Source of the DNA: Pontibacter mucosus
GTDB lineage: Bacteria > Bacteroidota > Bacteroidia > Cytophagales > Hymenobacteraceae
Direction of reading: 5' to 3'
Assembly (NCBI RefSeq): GCF_003054055.1
Contig: NZ_QBKI01000005.1
Coordinates: 124,001 to 188,000, forward strand
Length of the DNA stretch: 64,000 nucleotides
The notes below the pieces were generated by a model that was not told where the DNA came from, made no database searches, and saw only the letters and a program-made list of their open reading frames with translations. Position 1 is the stretch's first letter. Every line of letters begins with the position of its first letter. The translations under genes and the position numbers were made by a program. Below, in pieces: positions 36,395-45,980 of this stretch.

Positions 36395-37579
36395 ATGCAG
36401 ATTAAAGAAGTATATATTATATCGGCGGTTCGTACTCCGATTGGTTCTTTCGGTGGTGCGCTGGCCAGCCTTTCGGCTACGCAGCTGGGTGCGGCAGCCA
36501 TCAAGGGAGCCCTGGAGCGAGCCGGCGTCGATAAAAAAGAGGTGCAGGAAGTGATCATGGGTAACGTGCTGTCGGCCAACGTGGGCCAGGCTCCTGCCCG
36601 ACAGGCGGCTATCTTTGCCGGCCTTGGCCACGAGGTGGAGTGTACCACCATCAACAAAGTATGCGCCTCCGGCTCAAAGGCTATCATGTTCGCCGCGCAG
36701 GCCATCATGCTGGGCCACAAGGACGTGATCGTGGCGGGCGGTATGGAGAGCATGAGCAACGTGCCGTTCTACCTCGACAAAGCCCGTTTCGGCGCCAAGC
36801 TGGGCCACGGCCAGATGATTGACGGATTGCTGAAGGATGGCCTGTGGGATGTGTACAACAACTTCCACATGGGTAACGCCGCCGAAAACACCGCCCGCGA
36901 GCTGAAAATCACGCGCGAGATGCAGGACGAGTACGCCATCAGCTCTTACAAAAAAGTAGCCGCTGCCGCTGAGGCCGGCCTGCTGAAAGACGAAATTGTG
37001 CCCGTAGAGATTCCGCAGCGTGGCAAAGACGCGCTCGTGGTAAGCGAGGATGAGGAGTTCAGAAAAGTGAACTTCGAGAAAATACCTGGCCTGAAGCCGG
37101 TGTTTGACAAAGAAGGAACGGTAACGGCCGCCAACGCCTCCACGCTGAACGACGGTGCCGCGGCACTGGTGCTGATGAGCAAGGAAAAAGCGGAGGAACT
37201 GGGCGTAAAGCCAATTGCCAAAATCCGTGGCTTTGCCGATGCCGAGCAGGATCCGATCTGGTTCACCACCACCCCATCGCTGGCCATTCCGAAGGCGCTG
37301 AAAAACGCAGGCGTATCTCCGGAGGAAGTAGACTTCTATGAGATCAATGAGGCGTTCTCCGTGGTTTCCATCGCCAACAACCAGAAACTAGGCCTGGAAG
37401 GCGGTAATGTGAACGTGTTCGGTGGTGCTGTATCGCTTGGCCACCCGCTGGGAGCCTCCGGCGCCCGCATCGTGACTACGCTGTGCAACGTGCTCGACAA
37501 GAAAGGCGGCAAGATCGGGGTGACCGGTATCTGCAACGGCGGCGGCGGCGCCTCTGCCATCGTGATCGAGAAAGTATAA
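36395..37579 (+). CDS. Acetyl-CoA C-acyltransferase (thiolase)
   Basis: Thiolase of 394 residues, full length. The acylated cysteine is in NKVCASGSKAIM near residue 90. The second active-site segments are NEAFSVV near 328, HPLGASGAR near 350 and the C-terminal Cys loop GICNGGGGASAIVIE near 380. It either condenses two acetyl-CoA or cleaves 3-ketoacyl-CoA. The stand-alone position and close fit to biosynthetic acetoacetyl-CoA thiolases favour the former. No beta-oxidation partners are adjacent. Confidence 0.94.
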   Translation: MQIKEVYIISAVRTPIGSFGGALASLSATQLGAAAIKGALERAGVDKKEVQEVIMGNVLSANVGQAPARQAAIFAGLGHEVECTTINKVCASGSKAIMFAAQAIMLGHKDVIVAGGMESMSNVPFYLDKARFGAKLGHGQMIDGLLKDGLWDVYNNFHMGNAAENTARELKITREMQDEYAISSYKKVAAAAEAGLLKDEIVPVEIPQRGKDALVVSEDEEFRKVNFEKIPGLKPVFDKEGTVTAANASTLNDGAAALVLMSKEKAEELGVKPIAKIRGFADAEQDPIWFTTTPSLAIPKALKNAGVSPEEVDFYEINEAFSVVSIANNQKLGLEGGNVNVFGGAVSLGHPLGASGARIVTTLCNVLDKKGGKIGVTGICNGGGGASAIVIEKV

Positions 37580-37606
37580 CCTGTACCTTCGGTATATAAT
37601 TTGCAG

Positions 37607-37640
37607 GAAGCCTTACGTTAAGCGCGTAAGGCTTTCTTTT
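37607..37640 (+). terminator. Thiolase terminator
   Basis: Stem GAAGCCTTACG / CGTAAGGCTTTC followed by TTTTTAT. Confidence 0.88.
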
Positions 37641-37681
37641 TATACTGTAGCCTGCGTATTAAACTGATTCCTATCCTTTTG

Positions 37682-38239
37682 ATGTTTACCAAATCCAGAG
37701 AACCTATGTTATTAGAAACCGAATTAGCTAAATTTTGGGAATGGGCGGGCATGACGCCAGATACTTACCCTGAAAACAGAGGCCTCGGAGAGTGGGAAAC
37801 GGAGTATACGGATTGGGAAGCATTATATAAGGCAGCAAAGGAAGTGGTTGGGCAACTGAACACAGAATTTAACCATGACCTGGCCCAGCAGCTTGTTTAT
37901 GCGCTTGCCATAGACAATGAGTCGGGACAAGTTCTGGCGATGATTGAGGGGAAACTGGAAAGCAAGCTGCGGTTCGTTAAAAAAGCAGTTAACTCAAACC
38001 AACCACAAGCGAAATGGCAAATTGCCGAGTTGCTCGGAAATGTTGACGTGGAAAACAGAGAGCAGCTTCTGCTTAACCTGATTAACCGCAACGACGACAA
38101 GTATATAAAACGGAGGGCCTTGATGAGCCTGAGCAAAGTCAATCATCCTAAAGCGGTTGAAGTAGCTCAAACATTTCTAAAAGATACAGACCCCTTCCTG
38201 AAGTTGGTTTCTAAGGAGATCATCAAAAAGAAAGTATAA
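37682..38239 (+). CDS. HEAT-repeat-like protein
   Basis: A 185-residue protein read from the ATG at 37682 (a TTG lies one codon earlier). The C-terminal two thirds is alpha-helical with HEAT-like units, for example QAKWQIAELLGNVDVENREQLLLNLI and KYIKRRALMSLSKVNHPKAVEVA. The N-terminal part has a Trp-rich WEWAGMTPDTYPENRGLGEWETEY segment. Such small HEAT proteins often act as binding adaptors or immunity-type proteins; no function can be given. Codon use is more AT-rich than its neighbours. Confidence 0.7.
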   Translation: MFTKSREPMLLETELAKFWEWAGMTPDTYPENRGLGEWETEYTDWEALYKAAKEVVGQLNTEFNHDLAQQLVYALAIDNESGQVLAMIEGKLESKLRFVKKAVNSNQPQAKWQIAELLGNVDVENREQLLLNLINRNDDKYIKRRALMSLSKVNHPKAVEVAQTFLKDTDPFLKLVSKEIIKKKV

Positions 38240-38455
38240 CCTTATCCAATTCACATTCTGGATCAGGATTGACAGAATTTTAGGATAAGCAGGATGAAGG
38301 CAGTATACTTACAATATTATACTTTATACTTGTGGGGAAGTATAAGATGTCTGATTCTGCTCCGAACCACCTGACAGCAAGCAGGTTGGGAATGATTGAA
38401 GTATAAATCCTGTTTCCCTTAATGCTGACAAAGTATAACATCACAGTTAAAGAAC

Positions 38456-39775
38456 ATGCGTAAACTCCTGGCATTACTGCTTCCGTTGGGCCTGGTGCAA
38501 AGTATGGCACTGGCGCAACAGCAGGTCACCACTTACCACGACGAGGCGTTCACCCAAATTAAGGAAGAGTACTACATCACTCCCGACTCTGCTATTGTGG
38601 GCTATTACCAACGCTTCTACCCTACCGGCGAGCGCGAGGCGCTGATAAAGTTTGTGGAGGGCAAAAAGGACAGCGTGTACACCGAGTTCTACCCGAGCGG
38701 CCAGCCCAAAATGCAGATCAGCTACCACCTGGATGTAAAGCAGGGTCCTTTCCGGGCGTACCGCCCCGACGGCAAACTGCTGCAGGAGGGATACTTCGAG
38801 AACGACAAGCAAAGCAAGCTGTACAAAACCTTCTACGCCGACGGCAAGGTGCAGAAAGAGACAGAGTTTGTCAACGGCTTCCCGGAGGGTGTGGTGCGGG
38901 AGTATTACCCTACAGGCAAACTCAAGTCTGAAATTACCTACCAGAACAGCAAGCAGAACGGCCCGGCCAAAACCTATTACCCCAATGGCAGTCTGGAAAC
39001 CGAGGCCAGCTACCGCGGCGGTATGCTTCAGGGCTCCTACAAAACTTACTATGATAATGGCCAGGTAGAAACCGAGGTGCAGAACGTGGCCGGGCAGAAG
39101 CAGGGCACCTTCAAGAGCTATTACCGCAACGGGCAGCTCAGCACCGAGGGGCAGTTCCTGTCGGGTAAGATGCACGGACCGGCCAAATCATACTTTGAGA
39201 ACGGCCAGCCACGCAGCGTCATCAACTACCGGAACGGAGAGATAAACGGCACGGCGCAGTACTTCTATGAGGATGGAAAACTCAAAGAGGAAATTACGGC
39301 CAGCAGTAATGGCAGCAACGTAAAAACCGTGCGCTACTACCCGAGCGGCAACCTGCAGGCCGAGGAGCAGCTCAAAGACAAACAAAAGCACGGCAACTGG
39401 AAAGTATACTATGATGCTCCGGGCAAGAAAGTGCAGCTAAGCGAAAACTACAACGCCGGAAGGCTGACCGGGGAGCGGCTGAGTTACTACGACAACGGGC
39501 AGGTGCAGGAAAAGCACGTGTACGAAAACGGCAGGATTGTCGGGATGAGCTATACCTACTATCCATCCGGTAAAACCAAGTCAGAAACCAACCACAAGGA
39601 CGGCCTGCGCTTTGGCCCCTACAAGGCATACTTTGAGGATGGCAAAACAGAAGTAGTGGGGCAGTTTAGGAACAACCGCGAAACCGGCACCTGGAAGTAC
39701 CACAGTCCGGAGGGCAAAGTGGTGAAAACCCGCGTTTACCGCAACGGCCAGGTAATGGAGGAAAAAGAGAAGTAA
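38456..39775 (+). CDS. YwqK/MORN-type repeat protein, exported
   Basis: A 439-residue protein with a signal peptide (LLALLLPLGLVQS, cleavage near ALAQQ). The mature part is about 14-15 tandem repeats of ~23 residues of the form G-x-x-K-x-Y-Y-x-N-G-x-L-x-x-E-x-x-Y-x-x-G, the YwqK/MORN_2 repeat. Databases often label this family a toxin-antitoxin antitoxin, but there is no toxin gene here and the signal peptide argues against that. It is probably an extended surface or periplasmic beta-repeat protein with a binding role. Confidence 0.87.
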   Translation: MRKLLALLLPLGLVQSMALAQQQVTTYHDEAFTQIKEEYYITPDSAIVGYYQRFYPTGEREALIKFVEGKKDSVYTEFYPSGQPKMQISYHLDVKQGPFRAYRPDGKLLQEGYFENDKQSKLYKTFYADGKVQKETEFVNGFPEGVVREYYPTGKLKSEITYQNSKQNGPAKTYYPNGSLETEASYRGGMLQGSYKTYYDNGQVETEVQNVAGQKQGTFKSYYRNGQLSTEGQFLSGKMHGPAKSYFENGQPRSVINYRNGEINGTAQYFYEDGKLKEEITASSNGSNVKTVRYYPSGNLQAEEQLKDKQKHGNWKVYYDAPGKKVQLSENYNAGRLTGERLSYYDNGQVQEKHVYENGRIVGMSYTYYPSGKTKSETNHKDGLRFGPYKAYFEDGKTEVVGQFRNNRETGTWKYHSPEGKVVKTRVYRNGQVMEEKEK

Positions 39776-39799
39776 GTATAAACGGCTTTCCAAAGTATA

Positions 39800-39826
39800 A
39801 AAGCACTCCGGCGTGGGTGCTTTTTG
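39800..39826 (+). terminator. Terminator of the YwqK-type gene
   Basis: Short stem AGCAC / GTGCT extended by partial pairing, followed by TTTTTG. AAGTATAA sits just upstream. Confidence 0.65.
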
Positions 39827-39949
39827 CATTTAGAAGCTTTCAAAGTATACCTGTTATACTTCGCCCTTCCCCGCTACACATAACTATGAAAGGTAGGCAG
39901 GCGTAACATCAGCAAACAGAAAGTATAAATTCAAGAAGCGATAGAGAAC

Positions 39950-40993
39950 ATGACGACTGATGAAAACAACCGAAGCGGTGCCTCTAAAGGCGTAGTGGTG
40001 ATTACCGGCGCCTCTGCCGGGTTGGGGCGCGCCTGCGCCCGCGAGTTTGCCAAGCAAGGGTACGATGTGGGGCTGCTGGCCCGCGGCAAAGAGGGCCTGG
40101 AAGGCGCCAAACGGGAAGTAGAGCAAATGGGCCGCAGGGCACTGTGGGTGCAGGTAGATGTGGCCGATGCACAGGCGGTGGAAGACGCGGCCGTAAAAAT
40201 AGAGCAGGAACTGGGTGAGATTGAAGTATGGGTGAACAACGCCATGAACAGCGTTTTCAGCCCGGTAAAGAAGATGGAGCCCGAGGACTATAAACGCGTA
40301 ACCGACGTCACCTACCTGGGCCAGGTGTACGGCACTTTGTCTGCGCTCAAACGCATGCTGCCCCGCGACCGGGGTTCTATTGTACTGGTGGGCTCGGCGC
40401 TGGCGTACCGGGGTATTCCGCTGCAGTCGGCGTACTGCGGGGCCAAGCACGCCATCCAGGGCTTCTACGACTCGCTGCGCACTGAGCTCATGCACGACAA
40501 GAGTAACGTGAAAATAACGATGGTGCAACTGCCGGCCATGAACACCACCCAGTTCGGCTTCGTGAAATCGCGCCTGCCTAACAAGCCGCGCCCGATGGGC
40601 ACCATTTACCAGCCCGAGGTGGCCGCCGAGGTGATTGTGTATGCCGCTGAGCACGAGCGCCGTGAGTACCGCGTGGGCTACCCTACCCTGAAGGCTATCA
40701 TCGGCAACAAAATTGCCCCCTGGTACGCAGACTATGTACTGGCCAACACCGGCTTCGACGGCCAGCAGACAGACCAGCCCGAAGACCCGAACCGTAAGGA
40801 CAACCTCTACGAGCCCCTGCCCGGCGACCACGGCGCGCACGGCACCTTCGACGACCAGGCGACCTACTCCAGCCCGCAAGTATGGCTGAGCCTGCACCGC
40901 CAGGAGGTGCTCACCGGCGCCCTGGCCCTGGGAGCGCTTGCATTAGGCAGTTTGTTTGCCAAAAAGTGGACTGGAAATGGGAAGGAAGAGTAA
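39950..40993 (+). CDS. SDR family oxidoreductase with C-terminal membrane tail
   Basis: Short-chain dehydrogenase of 347 residues. The NAD(P) site is TGASAGLGRA near residue 19, NNAMNS follows near 94, and the catalytic triad is Ser in LVGSALAYRG with Y-x-x-x-K in SAYCGAKHA near 163. About 80 residues beyond the usual SDR end there is a Pro/Asp-rich linker and a hydrophobic C-terminal helix (TGALALGALALGSLFAKKW) that could tether it to the membrane. The substrate is unknown. Confidence 0.9.
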   Translation: MTTDENNRSGASKGVVVITGASAGLGRACAREFAKQGYDVGLLARGKEGLEGAKREVEQMGRRALWVQVDVADAQAVEDAAVKIEQELGEIEVWVNNAMNSVFSPVKKMEPEDYKRVTDVTYLGQVYGTLSALKRMLPRDRGSIVLVGSALAYRGIPLQSAYCGAKHAIQGFYDSLRTELMHDKSNVKITMVQLPAMNTTQFGFVKSRLPNKPRPMGTIYQPEVAAEVIVYAAEHERREYRVGYPTLKAIIGNKIAPWYADYVLANTGFDGQQTDQPEDPNRKDNLYEPLPGDHGAHGTFDDQATYSSPQVWLSLHRQEVLTGALALGALALGSLFAKKWTGNGKEE

Positions 40994-41018
40994 AGCGACC
41001 GGACAAATATAACATAAC

Positions 41019-41057
41019 AAAAGCGGCCGTTGCTTATTCAGCAGCGGCCGCTTTTTT
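41019..41057. terminator. Bidirectional terminator between SDR and cupin genes
   Basis: Stem AAAAGCGGCCG(t)TGC / GC(ag)CGGCCGCTTTT with A and T runs. Confidence 0.8.
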
Positions 41058-41076
41058 AGGTTCTAGCAAGTATAAA

Positions 41077-41583
41077 TTACCTGCCGAAGTCGTCCTGAAC
41101 GCGCACAATATCCTCCTCGTCGGAAGGCTGGGCAGCGTCGGTATGTTGCCAGATTTCGGCCAGTACGCCCCAGTCCTGCAGGCCCACCAAGCGGTGGCGC
41201 TCACCTTGTTGCAGTTTTATCTGATCGCCGGGGTTGAGTACTTTTTGCGCTCCTTCTTCATCGGTATCGCTCGTTACCACGCCCACAGTGCCTTTTACCA
41301 CGCGCCAGATCTCAGCTCTGCGGTGATGGTACTGCCACGACAGGCGTTTCTCCGGGGCCACCACCAGGATCTTCGGGCTCAGCTTGCCGGAAATTTTCAG
41401 GTCATCTACTGAAATGCCGTTAAAATAAGTATCGGCAAAGCGCTGGGCCTGCGACTCGTCGATTACAAAAAAGCCTCCCCAGGGGCGGGTGCGGTCCTGC
41501 TTGTCTATGTTAAAGCCTTTTGCCTGCAGCTCCTGCTTCAGTTCCGCGAAAAGCCTGTCTTTCGTTTCTGCTTCCGTTGTCAT
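41077..41583 (-). CDS. Cupin protein like the mannose-6-phosphate isomerase type II domain
   Basis: A 168-residue cytoplasmic protein with an N-terminal helix and a cupin domain. The start RPWGGFFVID and cupin motif 1 SWQYHHRRAEIWRVVKGTVGV, then GDQIKLQQGERHRL, match the C-terminal isomerase-like domain of bifunctional mannose-1-phosphate guanylyltransferase/phosphomannose isomerases. No nucleotidyltransferase domain is attached. It is probably a sugar-phosphate isomerase or sugar-binding cupin. Confidence 0.78.
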   Translation of the reverse strand: MTTEAETKDRLFAELKQELQAKGFNIDKQDRTRPWGGFFVIDESQAQRFADTYFNGISVDDLKISGKLSPKILVVAPEKRLSWQYHHRRAEIWRVVKGTVGVVTSDTDEEGAQKVLNPGDQIKLQQGERHRLVGLQDWGVLAEIWQHTDAAQPSDEEDIVRVQDDFGR

Positions 41584-41796
41584 CCTTCGTTCTTTTATTT
41601 TTTACTTCGTTCTATTTTGAGAGCCGAATACAGCCTTACGCAAATAACGTCAGAAATTCCTAAAAATTCAGAAGGACTTTGGAGCCTTTACCGGAACAGG
41701 AAGTATAAACCCCCTCCAGGTATACTTTTTATACTTCGCTCCGCTTCTGAATAATTTAACTATATTTATACTTTCTGATATAAAACAAGTACATCG

Positions 41797-42444
41797 ATGG
41801 AGCGAAAACTGCAGATAACGGGGCGGGGCAAACTGTCCGTCTCACCAGACATGGTTATACTTTCTTTTGATGCCTCGGCGCACGAGTGGGAGTACGAGAA
41901 AACGGTGAATGCCCTCAACAACAAAGTGGAAAGTTTACGCGCCATACTGGAGAGTGTGCACGTGGAACGCAAGAACCTGAAGACAAAAGACTTCAGCATC
42001 CGGAAGGATACGACCTGGAACAAAAAAACCGAGAAGCATGAGTTTAACGGTTTCAGGGCCACGCACCACCTGGAGCTGGAGCTGCCGCTGGACAAGCACC
42101 TGCTCAACCGCCTCCTGGGCCAGCTTGCCAAGCAGCTCGACAACCTGGATTTCAGCATCGCTTTTGGGGTGCGCGACGCCGCCGCACAGCAGCAGCAACT
42201 GGTGTTGCAGGCCATTGCCAAAGCCACGGAAAACGCCCAACTCATCGCAGGGGCCACCGGCGTGCAGCTACAGGAAATCCTCGACATCGATTACTCCTTC
42301 AGGGAGCTGACCATCCGATCCCAACGCCATGATTACCGGTTGTATGAATCAGAAATGAAAACGACCTACGATGCTGCCCCCGACTTTGAGCCCGACGACA
42401 TTGATGTTTCTGAAACGATTACTATTACCTGGAAAATAGGTTAG
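41797..42444 (+). CDS. SIMPL (DUF541) domain protein, cytoplasmic form
   Basis: A 215-residue protein whose whole length fits the SIMPL domain: it starts with ITGRGKLSVSPDMVILSFDASA, has the central GFRATHHLELELPL, the Ala-rich helix QAIAKATENAQLIAGATG and closes VSETITITWKIG. There is no signal peptide, unlike the SIMPL-type lipoprotein at 15651. The codon pair ATA CTT near 41858 places the repeated word in frame. Confidence 0.85.
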   Translation: MERKLQITGRGKLSVSPDMVILSFDASAHEWEYEKTVNALNNKVESLRAILESVHVERKNLKTKDFSIRKDTTWNKKTEKHEFNGFRATHHLELELPLDKHLLNRLLGQLAKQLDNLDFSIAFGVRDAAAQQQQLVLQAIAKATENAQLIAGATGVQLQEILDIDYSFRELTIRSQRHDYRLYESEMKTTYDAAPDFEPDDIDVSETITITWKIG

Positions 42445-42479
42445 AAGGCTGTCTAATAGATTGAGTTACCTTGGCTACG

Positions 42480-43010
42480 TTACGCTGCCACCAGCCACTC
42501 CAGGGCATCCTCCTCTGAGAGAAAATACTGGGTAATAAAGGGCGGGGTTTCGACCTTCACCCGTTTGTCCAGCACCTCGTTTGTCATCTGCTGCAGCGCA
42601 TCCGTGGAAGACACGATGGCCAGGTACTTCAGGTGGCTTTTAGAGATTACCTCGATGGAGATTTTGGCCAGCCATCCCTGGTCATCCATGGTGAGCACGC
42701 CCATGCGCTGGTTATTGACCAGCAGCTTCTCTACATCCAGGCGCAGCAGGTGCCTGCCGATCTCCTCTATCCCATCCCGGTACTCGTGGCTTTTTACCGA
42801 CCTCCGCCAACAAACCAGCAGCAGGTGGTTGGGCTTATCATAAAAAACATCTACATAATCCGTGTGGTACAACAACTCCCTCTCGGCATTCCCTTTCCCA
42901 GCCACAGCCATACAGGCTTCGGGCATATAGTTACGGTCAGCCCTTGCATTGTCTTCTTCCGTGCGCCTCTTTAAATTATCAGCCCTATCCGCCATATAAT
43001 AAACAATCAT
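42480..43010 (-). CDS. STAS/SpoIIAA-like protein, tentative
   Basis: A 176-residue soluble protein. After about 40 variable residues the core reads YTDYVDVFYDKPNHLLLVCWRR, then LLRLDVEKLLVNNQRMGVLTMDDQGWLAKISIEVI and LKYLAIVSSTDA, an alternating strand/helix pattern like the SpoIIAA/STAS-type proteins common in Cytophagales. I cannot see a phosphorylatable Ser motif with confidence. It may be a signalling or regulatory protein. The start is uncertain; an internal Met at residue 29 is possible. Confidence 0.6.
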   Translation of the reverse strand: MIVYYMADRADNLKRRTEEDNARADRNYMPEACMAVAGKGNAERELLYHTDYVDVFYDKPNHLLLVCWRRSVKSHEYRDGIEEIGRHLLRLDVEKLLVNNQRMGVLTMDDQGWLAKISIEVISKSHLKYLAIVSSTDALQQMTNEVLDKRVKVETPPFITQYFLSEEDALEWLVAA

Positions 43011-43427
43011 TACCAGCAGCTCTCATGTTGTTGAGCCCAACCGGAGCAACGTATAAAAAGTACAAAATAATAAGAAGCCGACCTTTGCCTGCGCTAAATG
43101 GCTGCAAAGGTAGAAACTCTTTTTTAACTAAAAGGATCCGGCACGCAAAACGGACTTTATACTTTCCGCCATCTTATACTTTATAGCAGCCTTAAGAGAA
43201 ATCTCTACCAACTAAGTACAAAACTTAAAGAGCGCCACACCTGCTAGTAGGTTCTACGCATGCGCCGCTTTCCGCCATGCCTCCTTCGCGAGAAACTACC
43301 TGCCGGCAACTGTGAAATAATGGCGGTTCGCTAAAATCCCGGTGAGGGCCCAAACAAAAACACCTGGCGCGTGGTGCTGCGCCGGGTGTAAAGTATAAAA
43401 TCTCGCCTTGAGTTAGCGAAGGAATGC
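43011..43427. other. Spacer, no gene seen
   Basis: About 415 bases with no convincing frame, hairpin or RNA gene. It contains a few AAGTATA/TATACTT words (near 43155-43180 and 43390). Confidence 0.5.
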
Positions 43428-44309
43428 TTACCCAATCAGTACCGAGGTCATGGTGAGCGAGCCCGCTACAGCCTTATCATTGAAGAAGGTAATGTCATCC
43501 TTGCTGCCTTTTAGCCCTAAAGTATAAAGCAGAGGCCAGTAGTGTTCCGGCGTCGGGATGGCCATCATCGCCTCGCGGCCCAGTTTCTCATACTTTATAA
43601 GCTTGTCGTGCTCCCCGCTTCGGATAAGCTCCTTAAACTTGTTGTTGATCTGGATTGCCCAGTCATAGCCATACTCGTCGTCGTTTAGCTTGTCCCAGGC
43701 CACCATGCGCAGGTTGTGCACCATGTTGCCGCTGCCCATAATCAGCACGCCCTTCTTGCGCAGCTTCATGAGCTCCTTGGCCAGGTCGTAGTGGTACTGC
43801 GGGCCTTTGGTATAGTCTATACTTAGCTGCAGCACCGGGATATTGGCCTTAGGGTACATGTGGCGCACCACCGTCCAGGCACCGTGGTCCAGGCCCCAGT
43901 CGTGGTCCATCTCCACCTGGGTGGAGGTGATGATGGAAGCTGTTTCCTTGGCCAGCTCAGGGCTGCCGGGCGCGTTATACTGCACCTGGAACAACTCCTG
44001 CGGGAAGCCGCCAAAGTCGTGGATGGTCTTCGGGAAGTCCATGGCCGTGATGCGGGTGCCTTTGCTCAGCCAGTGCGCCGAAACCACCAGTACGGCTTTC
44101 GGTGTCGGAATCTCTTTGGCTACCTTGGCCCATTTCTGGCTGAACTCGTTGTCCAGGATGCCGTTCATCGGGGAGCCGTGGCCCATAAACAGCACCGGCA
44201 TCAGCTGGTCCTGTTCGCCCAGGTCTTCTGTAAATCTGTTAAATGCTGATAAAGTGGTCATACCTACTGTTCCTGCTACAAGTGTTTTGATGAACTGCTT
44301 TCGCTTCAT
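43428..44309 (-). CDS. DODA-type extradiol ring-cleavage dioxygenase
   Basis: A class III extradiol dioxygenase-fold enzyme of 293 residues, similar to YgiD/4,5-DOPA dioxygenase. Metal ligands expected from the family are in FMGHGSPMN near residue 43 and VSAHWLSKG near 82, and DHGAWTVVRHMYP near 160 carries the conserved acid-base histidine region. The first 25 residues (MKRKQFIKTLVAGTVGMTTLS) look like a signal or Tat-like leader, so it may be exported. The substrate is a catechol-type compound, not known here. Confidence 0.88.
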   Translation of the reverse strand: MKRKQFIKTLVAGTVGMTTLSAFNRFTEDLGEQDQLMPVLFMGHGSPMNGILDNEFSQKWAKVAKEIPTPKAVLVVSAHWLSKGTRITAMDFPKTIHDFGGFPQELFQVQYNAPGSPELAKETASIITSTQVEMDHDWGLDHGAWTVVRHMYPKANIPVLQLSIDYTKGPQYHYDLAKELMKLRKKGVLIMGSGNMVHNLRMVAWDKLNDDEYGYDWAIQINNKFKELIRSGEHDKLIKYEKLGREAMMAIPTPEHYWPLLYTLGLKGSKDDITFFNDKAVAGSLTMTSVLIG

Positions 44310-44750
44310 GGTTCACTTCTTAATAAATGCTAACCGTACAGCCTGACAAAGTATAACTGTACCTTCACTTGCAAAGATACCACCGTTGCCCCCTCCCGCG
44401 CCTTGACCTAGGTTAAGAAATGCGCCAGACGGCGAGCTGTTTGCGGATGCGGTGAAGGGTTTGGAGGGACGTGCTGAAATATGCAGGTATATAAACGAAA
44501 AATGCCCCCGCAAGCGCGGAGGCATTTAACACAATCAGGAAAACTAAAATGTCACTAATAGCCCCTAATAACTTAACCTATCATACCACAAATATATAAA
44601 ATGTGTACGAACACGCAAACACTTCCTTCAAAAATATTTATTTTATACTTTCTATTGCGCCGCAAGCAGTCTTCGCTTTACTGTTTAAACTCAGATTCAG
44701 CGCGTTACAAGTAGGAACAAAGTATAGTCCTCATCTAACAACCCTCTCCG
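44310..44750. other. Spacer with one hairpin
   Basis: Hairpin AAATGCC-c-CCGC / GCGG-a-GGCATTT at 44500-44529 with one mismatch, which could be a terminator remnant. The frames here are short and not believed. The right part is AT-rich with TATACTT words. Confidence 0.5.
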
Positions 44751-45842
44751 CTACCTACCCGCCAGGTCACACTTGCGCAAAATTTTCAGCAGTTGCGGCT
44801 GCAGTTGCTGCAGCATCCGGTCAAAGCCCAGGTCGTTGGGGTGGCTGCCGTCCACGGTGCCTTCGTGGTCCTCGCCAAGCTGGCGGGGGTAGGAAAGCAA
44901 GTATAAATCCTTCACGCCGCTGCGCTGCAGCTTCGCCACCTCCTGCTTTATCTGCTCGTTCTGCGCCTGCACCCGCTTGCCTACCTCCTGGTCAAAGGCC
45001 CCGTTCTCCCGCACCGTGCTGGGGATAACGATAATGGGCGCCTTCGGATGATGCTGCCGGATGGTGTTCACCAGGTAGGCGGTTCGCTCGCGTATCTCGT
45101 CCGGGGAGGAGTTGGGCACGCAGTCCAGCACAAAGGCATCCGCCGGGATGGTGGTGATCATGTCGGCCACCGCTTTTTCCATTTTGGCGCTGCCGCTCAG
45201 GCCCAGGTTCAGGAAGTTCAGCCCTGCGGCCCGGCTCATCCGCGCCGGGTAGGCCATGCCCGGCCTGCTGGCCGAGGCGCCTTGCAGGATGCTGGAGCCA
45301 TACATCAGGATGCGCTTTTGGAAAGGGTCATTCAGCGGCTGCAGGGTGGCCCCGGCGGCAACGCCGATTTCCAGGCTGGTGGTTTCATCGTAGAGAGGCA
45401 GGTAGAGCAGGCACTCTTTCTCCCCTTCGGCCATGTTGCGCACCAGCGTATACTCGGTGCAATCGCCGTTGGGCCTGCCCACGCCGGCAAACTGCCAGCG
45501 CCCGTCCTTTTTAATGTATAGGTCCAGCCCCTCGTAAGCAATGGCCGTCATGTTAGATAAGGTGGTACGGGGACTGGTGCACCATTTGGCAGAGATAGTC
45601 GTGCTGTTGGTCTTGAAGGCGACGGCCAGGCCGGCTGAGTTGGTCAGGAGGCGCTTTACTGCTGGGGGCATATCCGGGTGATCCGCCGTATCCACCCGAT
45701 GGTATACTTGTTGGGTGGGTAGCACCTTGCCAACCAACGTTAAATCGGTGGCAGGCGTGTAGACGGTGGATTGCGCCAAGGACAGGTTTGCGGTGCCAGC
45801 GCAAAGTATAAACAGCACCCAGGTAAGCATAAATCTTTTCAT
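44751..45842 (-). CDS. SGNH/GDSL-family hydrolase (carbohydrate esterase type)
   Basis: Exported esterase of 363 residues, started at the ATG at 45842 (MKRFMLTWVLFILCAGTANLSLAQ, a clean signal peptide). An N-terminal jelly-roll region (about 30-170) precedes the SGNH hydrolase domain, as in two-domain carbohydrate esterases. The nucleophile block is MYGSSILQGASASRPG near residue 190, and the Asp/His block is DGSHPNDLGFDRM near 330. It probably removes acetyl or similar ester groups from the glycan handled by the SusCD system. It is the last gene of that leftward operon. Confidence 0.87.
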   Translation of the reverse strand: MKRFMLTWVLFILCAGTANLSLAQSTVYTPATDLTLVGKVLPTQQVYHRVDTADHPDMPPAVKRLLTNSAGLAVAFKTNSTTISAKWCTSPRTTLSNMTAIAYEGLDLYIKKDGRWQFAGVGRPNGDCTEYTLVRNMAEGEKECLLYLPLYDETTSLEIGVAAGATLQPLNDPFQKRILMYGSSILQGASASRPGMAYPARMSRAAGLNFLNLGLSGSAKMEKAVADMITTIPADAFVLDCVPNSSPDEIRERTAYLVNTIRQHHPKAPIIVIPSTVRENGAFDQEVGKRVQAQNEQIKQEVAKLQRSGVKDLYLLSYPRQLGEDHEGTVDGSHPNDLGFDRMLQQLQPQLLKILRKCDLAGR

Positions 45843-45980
45843 CTGTTGGGGATTATGCAATGGTCAAAATGATGGCGGATTGTCATCACGCTTTGCGTTT
45901 TAAGCTTAGGCTTTGGCTAGGAAACGAGACAGGCATGAAACCCCATGCCCGACGTTGTTTTTCGAGCTTTATACTTCGTT

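Noticed and set aside
38456..39775. Toxin-antitoxin module (YwqK label)
   Set aside because: No toxin-like neighbour and the product is exported.
44313..44525. 70-codon minus-strand frame
   Set aside because: Overlaps a hairpin, has no recognisable features and low-complexity composition.
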